Numbered from the stretch's first letter, positions 17,535 to 26,614 are shown. The stretch is 64,000 bases of DNA from Mesorhizobium sp. C432A (GCF_030323145.1 NZ_CP100470.1:1612001-1676000); one strand, 5' to 3'. The notes: generated by a model not told the origin, from the sequence alone. Translations and numbers: made by a program.

Positions 17535-17960
17535 TCAGCCGTTCGGATAATTCCCACCGTCGGAGCCATCACCGATCATGAAGCCGCTGCCGGTGTCGGA
17601 CATCAGCCTCTGATCGACATTGTCAAGGCGGCGCAGCAGATCGTGATATTGCGCGGCCGGGATCCGGCCATGGTCAGGAGCGGCGACCCGTTCGGCGGCC
17701 TGGCCGATATGCGCCGCACGCAGATGCAGCCGCTGCGCTTCCGAGGTCGAGATGATCTTCGTCTCGCGTGCATCCGTGATGCCCTGTTCGACGCCCTGCA
17801 CCTGCTCGATCAGGCCGGTCACGCGCGGACCGGTCATGTCGGTCGGGTCGCTGGCGTCGAGGGCGCCCTTGTGATGTCCGGCGGCATGGGCGCCGGCGAG
17901 TGGAACAGTGATCAGAAGTGTCGTGAGGGTTGCGGTCCTGAGAGTCTTCAAAGAGCGCAT
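17535..17960 (-). CDS. Secreted small protein of unknown function
   Basis: 141 residues. A Sec signal peptide is clear: MRSLKTLRTATLTTLLITVPLAGAHA then AGHHKG, so cleavage near residue 26. The mature part of about 115 residues is hydrophilic and mostly helical (VTGLIEQVQGVEQGITDARETKII, EAQRLHLRAAHIGQAAERVA, QYHDLLRRLDNVDQRL), with no cysteines, and ends in a Gly/Asp-rich tail. I do not recognise the family; similar short helical secreted proteins occur widely in rhizobia. The start at 17960 has GGAGGAG upstream. It has its own terminator. Confidence 0.75.
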   Translation of the reverse strand: MRSLKTLRTATLTTLLITVPLAGAHAAGHHKGALDASDPTDMTGPRVTGLIEQVQGVEQGITDARETKIISTSEAQRLHLRAAHIGQAAERVAAPDHGRIPAAQYHDLLRRLDNVDQRLMSDTGSGFMIGDGSDGGNYPNG

Positions 17961-18180
17961 GATGTGCGTCTCCTCCTGCTGTGGAAGGGGCAAGCGCTTT
18001 CGCTCCGCCTTCCGGAAGCGGGCCGTCCGGTTCCGTCGCGTCGCGATGGGAGGCATCGCCGGCGGTTCTCGGCCCTGCGCGTCAAAGTAGGAGCCCGGAA
18101 ACGCGAAATGTTTTCAGGCCTTGCCGGCCTGGCGTTGCGCCCTAGAGTTGAGCCGGCAAACAATTTCGCGGGACTGAAAA

Positions 18181-19212
18181 TCACCGTTCGGTGAGCTTCA
18201 GTTCAATGCGTCGGTTCTTGTTGCGGGCGTCTTCGGTGTCGGCGGGGTCGAGCGGCTGGAATTCGCCGAAGCCGGCCGCAACCAGCCGGTTGGCGGGCAC
18301 GCCGTTCTCGATCAGGAACTTGACCACCGAGGTCGAACGCGCCGTCGACAATTCCCAATTGTCGCGATAGCGGCCGGCGCCGGACAGCGGCTTGTTGTCG
18401 GTGTGGCCGTCGACGCGCAGCACCCAGTTGATCTCGGGCGGGATTTCCTTTTGCAACTCGATGATGGCATCGGCGAGCTTCTTCATCTCGACTTTGCCGG
18501 CATCGTTGATCACTTCCGACCCGGTCGGGAACAGAACTTCCGACTGGAAGACGAAGCGGTCGCCGACGATGCGGATGTTCTCGCGGTCGGCGAGGATTTC
18601 GCGCAGGCGGCCGAAGAAGTCGGAGCGATAGCGGTTCAGCTCCTGCACGCGCTGCGCCAGCGCGACGTTGAGCCGACGGCCGAGATCGGCGATCTTGGTG
18701 TTGGAATCGCGGTCGCGCGTTTCAGAGACGTTGAGGGCATCCTCGAGCGCGCCGATCTGCTTGCGCAGCGCCGCGATCTGCTGGTTGAGGATCTCGACCT
18801 GGCTCAGCGCCTGCTGGCTGATCTGGCGCTGGCTGTCGAGTTCGCCGCCGAGTTCCGCGGCGCGCTGGGTGGCGGCGTCGCCGGCGCCGGCACCTTGCGC
18901 CAGCAGCTGCTCGAGCCGGCTCTTCTCAGCTTCGGCGGCCGACAGCGACGCCTGCAGATTGGCCAGCGAATCGTCCTTGTCCTGCGCGCTCGAGCGCTCC
19001 AGCGCCAGCAACTGCGTCAGTTCGTTGATCTGCGAGTTGAGGCGCGTGAGCGCCGTATCCTTGCCGGAGAGTTCGCGTCCGAGCAGGAACTGCGCCAGCA
19101 CGAAAACGGTGAGCAGGAACATGATGGCGAGCAGCAGCGTCGACAGCGCGTCGACGAAGCCCGGCCAATAGTCGATCCGGCGATCGGTGCGCCGGCCCCT
19201 GGCGAGAGCCAT
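18181..19212 (-). CDS. MotB/OmpA-like peptidoglycan-binding membrane protein
   Basis: 343 residues. One membrane helix near residues 21-42 (FVDALSTLLLAIMFLLTVFVLAQFL) is followed by a long coiled coil (about 45-190) and a C-terminal OmpA/MotB domain. VDGHTDNKPLSGAGRYRDNWELSTARSTSVVKFLIENG holds the peptidoglycan-contacting residues. The helix has the MotB-like placement but lacks a proven proton-channel aspartate set. It is paired with the MotA/TolQ-like gene just upstream, with 1 bp between them, and no flagellar genes are near. The two probably make an envelope-spanning proton-driven complex anchored in the cell wall; its job is unknown. Confidence 0.88.
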   Translation of the reverse strand: MALARGRRTDRRIDYWPGFVDALSTLLLAIMFLLTVFVLAQFLLGRELSGKDTALTRLNSQINELTQLLALERSSAQDKDDSLANLQASLSAAEAEKSRLEQLLAQGAGAGDAATQRAAELGGELDSQRQISQQALSQVEILNQQIAALRKQIGALEDALNVSETRDRDSNTKIADLGRRLNVALAQRVQELNRYRSDFFGRLREILADRENIRIVGDRFVFQSEVLFPTGSEVINDAGKVEMKKLADAIIELQKEIPPEINWVLRVDGHTDNKPLSGAGRYRDNWELSTARSTSVVKFLIENGVPANRLVAAGFGEFQPLDPADTEDARNKNRRIELKLTER

Positions 19213-19213
19213 G

Positions 19214-20239
19214 CTAGTGGACCCCGGGTTTCTTCAGCGCGTCGGCGATCTTTTCCAGCGTGTTGCGCATCGCCTTCTGCTCGTCCGACTGGGCCTCGAC
19301 CCAGTCGCGCATGATCTGCTGCTCGGAGCGCATGTTCTTGACCAGGCCGGAAATGCCGTCGGCGAGATTGGCCATGGCGGTGGCGACGCGCGGATTGGAG
19401 CCGCCGCCGCTTTCCTGCATGCTGCGCAGCCGTTCCGACAGGACCCGGATCTCGTCGGAGGATTCAGTCTTGGCCGGGTCGGCGACGGCGATGTCGGAGG
19501 AGAGATCGGTGACCGAGGACAGCCAGTTTTCAAGCTCGGTATAGAAGCGGGTCTGGGCGCGGCCGGCCTGCAGGTCGAGGAAGCCTAGCACCAGCGACCC
19601 GGAAAGGCCGAACAGCGAGGACGAAAAGGCCGTACCCATGCCGGCCAGCGGCGCCGACAGCCCCTGCTTCAGCGAATCGAGCACGGCGGCGGCGTCGCCG
19701 GTGCCGGGATCGAGCGATTCGATGGTTTCGCGGATCGAGCCGATGGTGTTGAGCAGGCCCCAGAAGGTGCCGAGCAAACCGAGGAACACCAGCAGGCCGA
19801 CAAGATAGCGCGACGTGTCGCGGCTTTCGTCGAGGCGGGTGGCGATCGAATCCAGCATGGTGCGCATCGAAGACGTCGAGAAGGCCACCGTCGAGGAGCG
19901 GCCGATCATCGCCTTCATCGGCGCCAGCAGCACCGGCTCGGTGGTTTCGGAACCGGCGCGGAAGGAATTGACCCAGCGCACTTCGCGAAACAGTCGTCCG
20001 ACCTGGGCGAAGGCGAGCAGGATGCCGACCACAAGGACGCCGACGATCAGGCCGTTGAGGCCGGGATTGCTCCCGAAAGCGGTCGAGATCTGGCGGGTGA
20101 GGATGGCGGCGATGAAGGCGACGATGACCAGGAAGATGACCATGGTCAGGAGGAAGACCTGCGGGCTCGACAGTTTGTGCGGATCGTACATCAGGACATC
20201 AGAACGCCTGCCCACGCCGAAGGATCTGAGAAAAGCCAT
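19214..20239 (-). CDS. MotA/TolQ/ExbB-like proton-channel protein
   Basis: 341 residues with about four helices: VFLLTMVIFLVIVAFIAAIL, NGLIVGVLVVGILLAFAQV, YLVGLLVFLGLLGTFWGLLNTIGS and APLAGMGTAFSSSLFGLSGSLVLGFL. The last two carry the conserved small-residue and Thr pattern of MotA/ExbB/TolQ channels. A C-terminal cytoplasmic tail of about 110 residues is helical. Together with the MotB/OmpA-like partner downstream it forms a two-gene operon. This arrangement is conserved in Rhizobiales outside flagellar loci, so annotation as a flagellar motor protein would be misleading. Confidence 0.88.
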   Translation of the reverse strand: MAFLRSFGVGRRSDVLMYDPHKLSSPQVFLLTMVIFLVIVAFIAAILTRQISTAFGSNPGLNGLIVGVLVVGILLAFAQVGRLFREVRWVNSFRAGSETTEPVLLAPMKAMIGRSSTVAFSTSSMRTMLDSIATRLDESRDTSRYLVGLLVFLGLLGTFWGLLNTIGSIRETIESLDPGTGDAAAVLDSLKQGLSAPLAGMGTAFSSSLFGLSGSLVLGFLDLQAGRAQTRFYTELENWLSSVTDLSSDIAVADPAKTESSDEIRVLSERLRSMQESGGGSNPRVATAMANLADGISGLVKNMRSEQQIMRDWVEAQSDEQKAMRNTLEKIADALKKPGVH

Positions 20240-20418
20240 CCGTGCCCCGTTTCCGATGCTCTATTTGCCTTGACGCAATTCCGAACGGGAAGCCGCTCAT
20301 ACTTCCCTGGAACTGCTCCAGTGCCGCCGATCACGTAATTCGCGACTCTAAACGGAATTGTGACCAAATTGAATGGCGCTTGGCAATATTGCCCGACTGT
20401 CGGGCCGCACCACGCCGT

Positions 20419-21135
20419 TCAGAGGCGGTTGACGACCAGGCAGTCGACCATGGCGGCAAGATGCAGCCCGGCGCCGGTGACGACAAAGCCGTGCCAGAGG
20501 GCATTGTGAAAGCGCAGGCGTTTCCAGGCGAAGAAGATGACGCCGCAGGAGTACACGATGCCGCCGGCGACAATCAGCGCGATCGAGGTCGTCGGCAACG
20601 TCGCCACCAGCGGCTTGACCAGGACGACGCCGCTCCAGCCGGTGGCGAGATAGAAGACAATGGCCAGACGATCGAAGCGGCCGGGCAGGAACACTTTCAT
20701 GGCAATGCCGGTCAAAGCAGCGGTCCAGACAAGGACAATCATCGGCAGCGCCAGCGGCGAGCCGTCGAGCTGGGCCAGAAAGGGCGTGTAGGTCGCGGCG
20801 ATCAGGAGATAGATCGCCGCATGATCGAAGCGCCGCAAGATCCACTTCGCCGGCGACGTCACCGGCCACAGATTGTAGGTCAGCGAAATCGACAGCACAG
20901 TCAGCAGCGACACCACGAAGAAGGCGGCGGCGATGTATTCGCCGGGACCGGCATGGAAGGCGGCCAGCGCCAGCAACGCCGAGCCGGCGGCTATCGCCAG
21001 CACGATGCCGACCGCGTGGACGATGCCATCGGCGATCATCTCCGCACGCGAATAGTGCCAACGCCCGACAAAAGGGATTTCAATTGGCTGGTCTGGCTGC
21101 GCTTCTCGCGAGGATAGTGAAGGTATGCTCGTCAT
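20419..21135 (-). CDS. Hemolysin III/PAQR family membrane protein
   Basis: 238 residues with seven helices. SRAEMIADGIVHAVGIVLAIA carries the first conserved Glu/Asp and His, WILRRFDHAAIYLLIAATYTPFL the central FDH motif, and HNALWHGFVVTGAGLHLAAM the C-terminal histidines. These are the residues that form the metal site of progestin and adipoQ receptor-type proteins. Bacterial members are thought to be metal-dependent membrane hydrolases; hemolysis is not their proven role. It is preceded by a 110-bp gap after the suhB-type gene and followed by 180 bp containing no evident feature. Confidence 0.9.
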   Translation of the reverse strand: MTSIPSLSSREAQPDQPIEIPFVGRWHYSRAEMIADGIVHAVGIVLAIAAGSALLALAAFHAGPGEYIAAAFFVVSLLTVLSISLTYNLWPVTSPAKWILRRFDHAAIYLLIAATYTPFLAQLDGSPLALPMIVLVWTAALTGIAMKVFLPGRFDRLAIVFYLATGWSGVVLVKPLVATLPTTSIALIVAGGIVYSCGVIFFAWKRLRFHNALWHGFVVTGAGLHLAAMVDCLVVNRL

Positions 21136-21245
21136 AAAAGATCCTGCGTCACCCTTATCTGGGCGGCCGCCGGGCAGTATTTCAAGCTTTGATTGCGGTT
21201 TTGCGACTGCGGCGCTTCAGCGCGCCGCGCCGGCATGCCAAGTGA

Positions 21246-22046
21246 TCAGCGCGCCGAAAGCGGCTTCTTCACCGCCTTGAGCAGCGCGCGCTGGATGACC
21301 TCGTTGCCAGCGACGAGCGAACCCGCCTCGAGCATATCCTGGCCGCCATCCATGTCGGAGACGAAGCCACCGGCCTCGCGGATCAGCAGCAGGCCGGCGG
21401 CAATGTCCCAGGCCGACAGGCCGGTTTCCCAAAAGCCGTCCATGCGGCCTGCGGCGACATAAGCGAGATCGAGCGCGGCGGAACCCAGGCGGCGCACGCC
21501 CGAGACCTCGGCCATCACATTGCGCAACTCGACGAGGAAATTGCCGTGCTGGCCGCGGCCGAGATGCGGCACGCCGCAGCCGATGACGCAGTCGGTGAGC
21601 TTGCTGCGGCCGGCAACGCGCAGCCGGCGATCGTTCATGAAGGCGCCGCCGCCGCGCTCGGCGGTGTAGAGCTCATCCATTGCCGGATTGTAGATGACGG
21701 CGGCGACCAACTGGCCCTGTCGCTCCAGCGCGATCGAGATGGAAAAGATCGGAATGCCGTGCAGGAAATTGGTGGTGCCGTCGAGCGGGTCGACGATCCA
21801 ACGGTGCTGGTCGTCGTCCCCTGCGATCATGCCGCGCTCTTCCATAAGGAAGGCATAGCCCGGCCGTGCCTTCGACAGTTCGGCAAACAGGATGTCCTCG
21901 GCCTTGCGGTCGGCTTGGCTGACATAGTCGCCCGGTCCCTTCATCGACACCTGCAGGTTCTGCACCTCGCCGAAATCGCGCGACAGCGAGCGGCCGGCCT
22001 TCATGGCGGCCTGGACCATGACATTGAGAAGTGCGGAGCGTGCCAT
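21246..22046 (-). CDS. suhB: Inositol monophosphatase family protein (SuhB-like)
   Basis: 266 residues, matching the SuhB/IMPase family of magnesium-dependent, lithium-sensitive phosphatases. The metal sites are visible: LMEERGMI (Glu), WIVDPLDGTTNFLHGIP (Asp-Pro-x-Asp-Gly-Thr), and AWDIAAGLLLIREAGG near the C-terminus (about residues 205-220). Members hydrolyse inositol phosphates and related sugars in the cytoplasm; SuhB also helps rRNA transcription in E. coli. It starts 23 bp after the efp stop codon on the same strand, so efp and suhB are probably one operon. Confidence 0.93.
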   Translation of the reverse strand: MARSALLNVMVQAAMKAGRSLSRDFGEVQNLQVSMKGPGDYVSQADRKAEDILFAELSKARPGYAFLMEERGMIAGDDDQHRWIVDPLDGTTNFLHGIPIFSISIALERQGQLVAAVIYNPAMDELYTAERGGGAFMNDRRLRVAGRSKLTDCVIGCGVPHLGRGQHGNFLVELRNVMAEVSGVRRLGSAALDLAYVAAGRMDGFWETGLSAWDIAAGLLLIREAGGFVSDMDGGQDMLEAGSLVAGNEVIQRALLKAVKKPLSAR

Positions 22047-22068
22047 CGTATCTGTTCCTGCCTACGCG

Positions 22069-22635
22069 TCAGTCTGCGCGGCGCATGTAGGTGAGTTCGT
22101 TGGTGTCGACGACGATGCGTTCGCCGGCGCCGATGAATGGCGGCACCAGCACGCGGATGCCGTTTTCCAGCACCGCCGGCTTGTACGAGGACGCGGCCGT
22201 CTGGCCCTTCACCACCGGGTCGGCCTCGGTGATGGTCAGCGTCACCTGGTCGGGCAGCGAAATGCCGATCGGCCTGTCCTCATAGAGCTGGACCGTCACC
22301 ATCATGCCGTCCTGCAGGAAGGCGGCGCGGTCGCCGACGAAATCCTTCGCCAGCTCGAGCTGCTCGTAGCTCTGCGTGTCCATGAACACCAGCGCGTCGT
22401 CCTGGGCGTAGAGGAAGGAAAAATCCTTCAGATCGAGCCGGATCTGCTCGACGGTCTCGGCCGAGCGGAAGCGCTCGTTGAGCTTGGTGCCGTTGATCAG
22501 GTTCTTCAGTTCGACCTGGTTGTAGGCACCGCCCTTGCCGGGCTTGACGGTGTTGGTCCTGACCGCCACCCAAAGGCCGCCATCGTGCTCGATGACATAG
22601 CCGGGACGGATTTCGTTGCCATTGATCTTGGCCAT
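22069..22635 (-). CDS. efp: Translation elongation factor P
   Basis: 188 residues. EF-P binds ribosomes stalled at consecutive prolines. The start [22 protein letters not shown] leads to [18 protein letters not shown], where Lys34 sits at the tip of domain I, the site that is beta-lysylated by EpmA in organisms with that system. Neither EpmA nor EpmB is encoded in the window. The end [45 protein letters not shown] is the conserved domain III. The start at 22635 is set by homology. suhB follows closely. Confidence 0.97.
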   Translation of the reverse strand: MAKINGNEIRPGYVIEHDGGLWVAVRTNTVKPGKGGAYNQVELKNLINGTKLNERFRSAETVEQIRLDLKDFSFLYAQDDALVFMDTQSYEQLELAKDFVGDRAAFLQDGMMVTVQLYEDRPIGISLPDQVTLTITEADPVVKGQTAASSYKPAVLENGIRVLVPPFIGAGERIVVDTNELTYMRRAD

Positions 22636-22776
22636 GATGAGATTGATCCGGGATGCTACCAACGGCTTGGCCGTTGGTATGGGGATGGTCGCTGGACAAG
22701 CGATTTCGGGCCCCCAAGACCACAAATCGGCAGGAGAGGCAAGGGATGCCAGATCGCCCGACAGCGGCTGGTAGCC

Positions 22777-23640
22777 TCAAACCTGGGCTGCAATGACTTT
22801 GCCGACGGCCTCGACTATGGCATCCGCAGCCTCAGTCAGCCGGTTGAGATGAGGCGAACGAAGTGCGGCGACCTGCAAGGAAAGGTCGACATCTTCCGTG
22901 TTGACCAGCATGAGGCCGTCGGGAAGTCCGCGCCTTGCAAGACGCAACGGCACTAGCCCAAGGCCGTGCCCCCGACGGACCCATTCCATCTGCAAGGCCG
23001 GATCCTGTATCTCCGCCGCGATCTCGAAATAACGCCTTCCGCCGACCAGAACGGACATGAGTTTCTGGCGCGCGTCGCAAGGGGCCGGACTAAGCACCCA
23101 CGGCATGGGTGTCCGGCCACCGTCTTCCGGATCGGGGACGGTGGACGCAGCTATGACGCCAAGACGTTCAGTGCCAAGCGCTTCCGGAACTGGCTTATCC
23201 GACGATCGCAGAACAATCGTCACATCGAGCTCGCCGCGTTCGAATTGATCGATCAGTTCGGCGCTCCAGCCGGTCTTGAGCCGTAGCGACACTTTCGGGA
23301 ACGCCGCCGCGGCGTTGGCGATGGCCCCGGCGATGTCGCGGTCCGAGAGGCCATGGGCGAGACCCAGGCGGAACAGTCCTTCCGGCTCGGTCTTTCCGGC
23401 GAAGGATTTCAGCGCTTCTACGGAAGCGATGATATCGCGGCCGCGCGCCAGCACTTCCAGCCCCGTCGGCGTCAGTCGCGGCGGCTTTTGCCGGCGGTCG
23501 AGCAGCGTCGTGCCAAGCATGTCCTCCAGCCGCTGGATTTGCCGGGTCACAGCCGGCTGGGTCAGCGGCAGGCGCCGGGCGACCTTCTGGATCGAGCCCT
23601 CCTCGGCAAACAGGGCGAGCGTGCGCAATTCCTCAAGCAT
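22777..23640 (-). CDS. LysR family transcriptional regulator
   Basis: About 287 residues. The winged helix-turn-helix reads LEELRTLALFAEEGSIQKVARRLPLTQPAVTRQIQRLEDMLG and LLDRRQKPPRLTPTG, followed by an effector domain ending in AADAIVEAVGKVI. The start at 23640 gives the usual LysR beginning; an ATG four codons upstream (23652) is also possible. It is divergent from the quinone-oxidoreductase-like gene at 23742 with a 22-bp inverted repeat between them, so it probably regulates that gene. Inducer unknown. Confidence 0.9.
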   Translation of the reverse strand: MLEELRTLALFAEEGSIQKVARRLPLTQPAVTRQIQRLEDMLGTTLLDRRQKPPRLTPTGLEVLARGRDIIASVEALKSFAGKTEPEGLFRLGLAHGLSDRDIAGAIANAAAAFPKVSLRLKTGWSAELIDQFERGELDVTIVLRSSDKPVPEALGTERLGVIAASTVPDPEDGGRTPMPWVLSPAPCDARQKLMSVLVGGRRYFEIAAEIQDPALQMEWVRRGHGLGLVPLRLARRGLPDGLMLVNTEDVDLSLQVAALRSPHLNRLTEAADAIVEAVGKVIAAQV

Positions 23641-23662
23641 AGCCAGAACCATGTCTCGTAGG

Positions 23663-23684
23663 CATAATCATTGTAAACATTATG
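23663..23684. promoter_or_regulatory. Candidate LysR-type operator
   Basis: CATAAT (23663-23668) and ATTATG (23679-23684) form a perfect inverted repeat with a 10-base spacer. It lies in the gap between the LysR gene and the oxidoreductase gene, 57 bases upstream of the latter's ATG. The AT-rich dyad fits a LysR recognition site; the assignment is inferred from position and symmetry. Confidence 0.6.
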
Positions 23685-23741
23685 AATTTAAAATCCATCG
23701 CCTGGCAAGCAATTTTCCTTTCAAACGAAAGGAGGACGACA

Positions 23742-24758
23742 ATGAAGGCAATCGAACTGCAGAGCCCAGGCGGCATCGACAATCTCAAGATGGTCGAACG
23801 GCCAATGCCGGAACCCGGCCGCCAGGAGATGATCGTCAAGGTCAGGGCCACGGCGCTCAACTACCGCGATGTCGAGATCGCGCGCGGCAGCTATCACACG
23901 ACATTCCCCTTGCCGCTGGTGCCGCTTTCCGACGGCGTCGGCGAGGTCGTTGCGCTTGGCTCCGAGGTCAGCCGCTTCAAGGTCGGCGACCGGGTCTGCG
24001 GCACGTTCTGGCAGCGATGGGTCGGCGGCAGCTTCGCCATGGCCGAACCCTCATACCAGCGCGGTGGCCCCATCGATGGGCTGCTAAGCGAATTCGCCCG
24101 GCTGGACGAACAGGCGGCGGTCATCGCCCCGGCGCAGCTCAGCGATGTCGAGGCGGCGACGTTGCCTTGCGCCGCGGTCACTGCCTGGCATGCGTTGTTC
24201 ACCGAGGGCAAGCTCAAGCCAGGCGAAACCGTGCTCAGCCTCGGCACCGGCGGCGTGTCGCTGTTTGCCGTGCAGTTGGCAAGGGCGGCCGGCGCGCGCG
24301 TCATTGTTACGTCGAGCAGCGATGAGAAGCTTGCCCGGGCGAAGGGGCTTGGCGCGCATGATGGCGTCAACTACCGCGACAATCCGGATTGGTCGTCGGC
24401 CGTGCTGGCGCTGACCGATGGCCGCGGCGCGGACCACATCATCGAAGTCGGTGGTCCCCAAAGTTTCGCGCAGTCGCTCAAGGCGTCGGCGCGCGGCGCC
24501 CAGATCAACGTCATCGGCTATCTCGGCGGCAGCGAAGGGGTGATTAATCCGCTCGACATCTTCCGCCGCCAGGTGAAAGCACGCGGCATACCGGTCGGCT
24601 CGCGCGAGTCCTTCGAAGCGATGAACCGGGCGCTCGCCGTCAATCGGCTGCGGCCGGTGATCGACCGGGTCTTCCCATGGGCAGAGGCAGCGCAGGCCTT
24701 TCGCCATCTCGAACACGGCTCTCCCTTCGGCAAGGTCGTGCTGGATCATACACAGTGA
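23742..24758 (+). CDS. Zinc-free alcohol dehydrogenase/quinone oxidoreductase-like (MDR superfamily)
   Basis: 338 residues of the medium-chain dehydrogenase/reductase type. The catalytic domain starts MKAIELQSPGGIDNLKMVERP and holds RATALNYRDVEIARG and PLSDGVGEVVALGSEV. The NAD(P)H loop is LSLGTGGVSLFAVQLARAAGA (about residues 165-185), followed by SSSDEKLARAKGLGAHDGVNYRD. The catalytic zinc Cys at the usual position is replaced (ALNYRD rather than GICGSD), as in zinc-independent reductases. AAAGGAGG precedes the start. The divergent LysR gene probably controls it. Substrate unknown. Confidence 0.9.
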   Translation: MKAIELQSPGGIDNLKMVERPMPEPGRQEMIVKVRATALNYRDVEIARGSYHTTFPLPLVPLSDGVGEVVALGSEVSRFKVGDRVCGTFWQRWVGGSFAMAEPSYQRGGPIDGLLSEFARLDEQAAVIAPAQLSDVEAATLPCAAVTAWHALFTEGKLKPGETVLSLGTGGVSLFAVQLARAAGARVIVTSSSDEKLARAKGLGAHDGVNYRDNPDWSSAVLALTDGRGADHIIEVGGPQSFAQSLKASARGAQINVIGYLGGSEGVINPLDIFRRQVKARGIPVGSRESFEAMNRALAVNRLRPVIDRVFPWAEAAQAFRHLEHGSPFGKVVLDHTQ

Positions 24759-24767
24759 CGTTGCGTG

Positions 24768-25877
24768 TCAGGGCAGGCGGTTGGCCTTCTGCAAGGCTTG
24801 CTTTGTCTGATCGTCGGTCAGCCCTTGCAGGAAATCGTCCATCTCCGGATCGATAAGGCCGGCGCGGCGGGCGACCACATACCAGGCCCCGGCCAGGATC
24901 AGGTCGGGGTCGGTTCCGATGCCGCCCATATAGAGCTTTGCCAACCGGTTCTGGGCAGCGACATTGCCGCCTTCAGCTGCCTGCTTCATCCAGTTGAAGC
25001 CGGATTTCAGGTCGCGAACACCGCCCCGGCCCTCGATCATCCAGGCGGCAAGATCGATCTGCGCGGTGTCGTAGTTCTGCCTGGCAGCCTGTGCCAGCAA
25101 GCTGCGGGCCTTTGCATCGTCGCGGGTCTTGCCGCCGACGCCATTGGCATAGACCTGCGCCATCGCATACTGGGCGTCGGCAAGCCCTGTCGCCGCGGCA
25201 CGCTCATAATAAGGCACAGCCCTGGCGATGCCGGCATCGCCCGGATCCTGCTGCACGAGCAATTGCGCGAAGTTGAACTGCGCCAGCCGGTTGCCGGCCT
25301 CGGCGGCGGCCTGCATCAGCGCATAAGCTCCCTTCTCGTCCTTCTTGACGTAGCGGCCGTCGAGCAGCATCAGCGCATACTGGAACTGCGATTCAGGAAT
25401 CCCCTGCTCGGCGGCCTGCGCATACCATTTGGCGGCTTCCGCTGGGTTGAGCGGCACGCCCAACCCGCGCGACAGGATCTCGGCCACCAGCGTTTGCGCC
25501 GCCGGGTCGCCATTCTGAGCCCGCACCAACGCCAGATTGTAGGCCGTCTTGTAAAGGCCGCGCTGGAAAGCGCCATAGGCGGGGTCCGCCGGCTTGGCGC
25601 CGAAACGTTCGGGGTTGATCGCGTCGGCCGACGGCAGCGGCGCGGTTGTCGCCGGCTGCGGCAGCGGGGTGTCGATCGGCTTGTCGATATGGACGCCGGA
25701 ATCCGTGGCACCGGCTTTTGGGGCACCCGCATCGGGGGCGACCGCATCCGGCACGCTGAGGGCGGGTGCGCTGGTGTCCGGCCTCGGCTGCGGCAGCGGA
25801 ACGGTCTCCGCCGCGATCGCTGCCCCGCTCATCAACGCCGCAACGAGAACCGCGAGAGGAAGTCCATGTCGGCGCAC
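24768..25877 (-). CDS. Exported Sel1-like repeat protein
   Basis: 369 residues from a GTG start at 25877. It has a signal peptide (RRHGLPLAVLVAALMSGAAIAA), a proline-rich linker (residues 25-85), then Sel1-type tetratricopeptide repeats up to the C-terminus, seen as NGDPAAQTLVAEILSRGLGVPLNPAEAAKWYAQAAEQGIPESQ and further copies (about 36 residues each). Such repeats bind other proteins. The GTG start has GAGGG 7 bases upstream and lies 1 base after the TGA of the ThiE-like gene, so the two are linked. The family includes ExoR-like regulators, but the repeat number alone does not make this ExoR. Confidence 0.82.
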   Translation of the reverse strand: MRRHGLPLAVLVAALMSGAAIAAETVPLPQPRPDTSAPALSVPDAVAPDAGAPKAGATDSGVHIDKPIDTPLPQPATTAPLPSADAINPERFGAKPADPAYGAFQRGLYKTAYNLALVRAQNGDPAAQTLVAEILSRGLGVPLNPAEAAKWYAQAAEQGIPESQFQYALMLLDGRYVKKDEKGAYALMQAAAEAGNRLAQFNFAQLLVQQDPGDAGIARAVPYYERAAATGLADAQYAMAQVYANGVGGKTRDDAKARSLLAQAARQNYDTAQIDLAAWMIEGRGGVRDLKSGFNWMKQAAEGGNVAAQNRLAKLYMGGIGTDPDLILAGAWYVVARRAGLIDPEMDDFLQGLTDDQTKQALQKANRLP

Positions 25878-25878
25878 G

Positions 25879-26526
25879 TCAGCCCTCGAAGCGCGGCGCG
25901 GTTTGGTCGAGCAGCGCATTGGCGGCGGCAATCGCCGCCTTCGGATCGGCGCCTTCGGCAAAGACGGCGCTGGACAGCGCCACGAACTCGGCGCCAGTGG
26001 CGGCCACCGCTTCTACCGAGGCGATGGCGGAACCGGCCATGACAATGCAAGGGATCTCAATCACGTCCGCCCACCATTGCCCGAGCGACAGGTTGCGCGG
26101 ATGCGGTTCCGGCTTGTTGTCGTAGCCGAAGCGGCCGAAGAAGATGTAGTCGGGTCTGGTTTCGCCGAGTTCCAGCGCGTCGTCGCGCGTCTTGGCGCCA
26201 CCGGCGCCGACCATCATCTTGCCCTGGAAGTGTTCGATGGTCTCGGCGAGCGCGTCCTTGGAAACCTCGACATGAATGCCGTCGGCCTGGACACGGCCGG
26301 CAATGCGGGTATCGCCGGCGATGATGACGGCGATGCCGGCCGCTTGCGCGGCCGGTACGATCTGTTCTGCAAAAGCCTGGAAGGCAGCCTCGTCCATGCC
26401 GTTTTCAGGCAGGATCAGCGAAGCGATATCACCGCCGTCGAAGGCAGCCGCAATGCGGCGCGCCGGAGCGTCCCTGGGTGCGATCAGCACGATGCGGCAG
26501 CGGTTGGGGGGTGTTGCGTCGTTCAT
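25879..26526 (-). CDS. Thiamine phosphate synthase (ThiE)-like protein
   Basis: 215 residues resembling the TenI/ThiE TIM barrel. AGIAVIIAGDTRIAGRVQADGIHVEVSK, MMVGAGGAKTRDDALELGETRPDYIFFGRFGYD and PCIVMAGSAIASVEAVAATGAEFVALSSAVF show the phosphate-binding strands. The key motif of genuine ThiE (a DGVHLGQ-D-x element) appears only as DGIHVEVSK, so enzyme activity is uncertain and thiamine biosynthesis neighbours are absent. In Rhizobiales this is a conserved thiamine-phosphate-synthase-like protein encoded beside the Sel1-repeat protein, as here. The start at 26526 (MNDATPPNR) is inferred. Confidence 0.75.
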   Translation of the reverse strand: MNDATPPNRCRIVLIAPRDAPARRIAAAFDGGDIASLILPENGMDEAAFQAFAEQIVPAAQAAGIAVIIAGDTRIAGRVQADGIHVEVSKDALAETIEHFQGKMMVGAGGAKTRDDALELGETRPDYIFFGRFGYDNKPEPHPRNLSLGQWWADVIEIPCIVMAGSAIASVEAVAATGAEFVALSSAVFAEGADPKAAIAAANALLDQTAPRFEG

Positions 26527-26591
26527 TGGCTTTCGATCCCGGGTTTCGCCTATGCCGGGCGAAGATGGTTGCATTGCGGCATAGAACAAAG

Positions 26592-26614
26592 CGCCCGCCT
26601 TGAACAGGCGGGCG
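26592..26614 (-). terminator. Terminator-like hairpin after the DMT gene
   Basis: CGCCCGCC (26592-26599) and GGCGGGCG (26607-26614) form a strong 8-bp stem with a 7-base loop. On the minus strand it is followed by CTTTG, a weak U-tract. It separates the DMT exporter gene from the ThiE-like gene. Confidence 0.6.

Noticed and set aside
24768..25877. Calling the Sel1-repeat protein ExoR
   Set aside because: ExoR also has a signal peptide and Sel1 repeats, but many rhizobial Sel1 proteins do; the Pro-rich linker and ThiE-like neighbour do not match the exoR locus as I know it.
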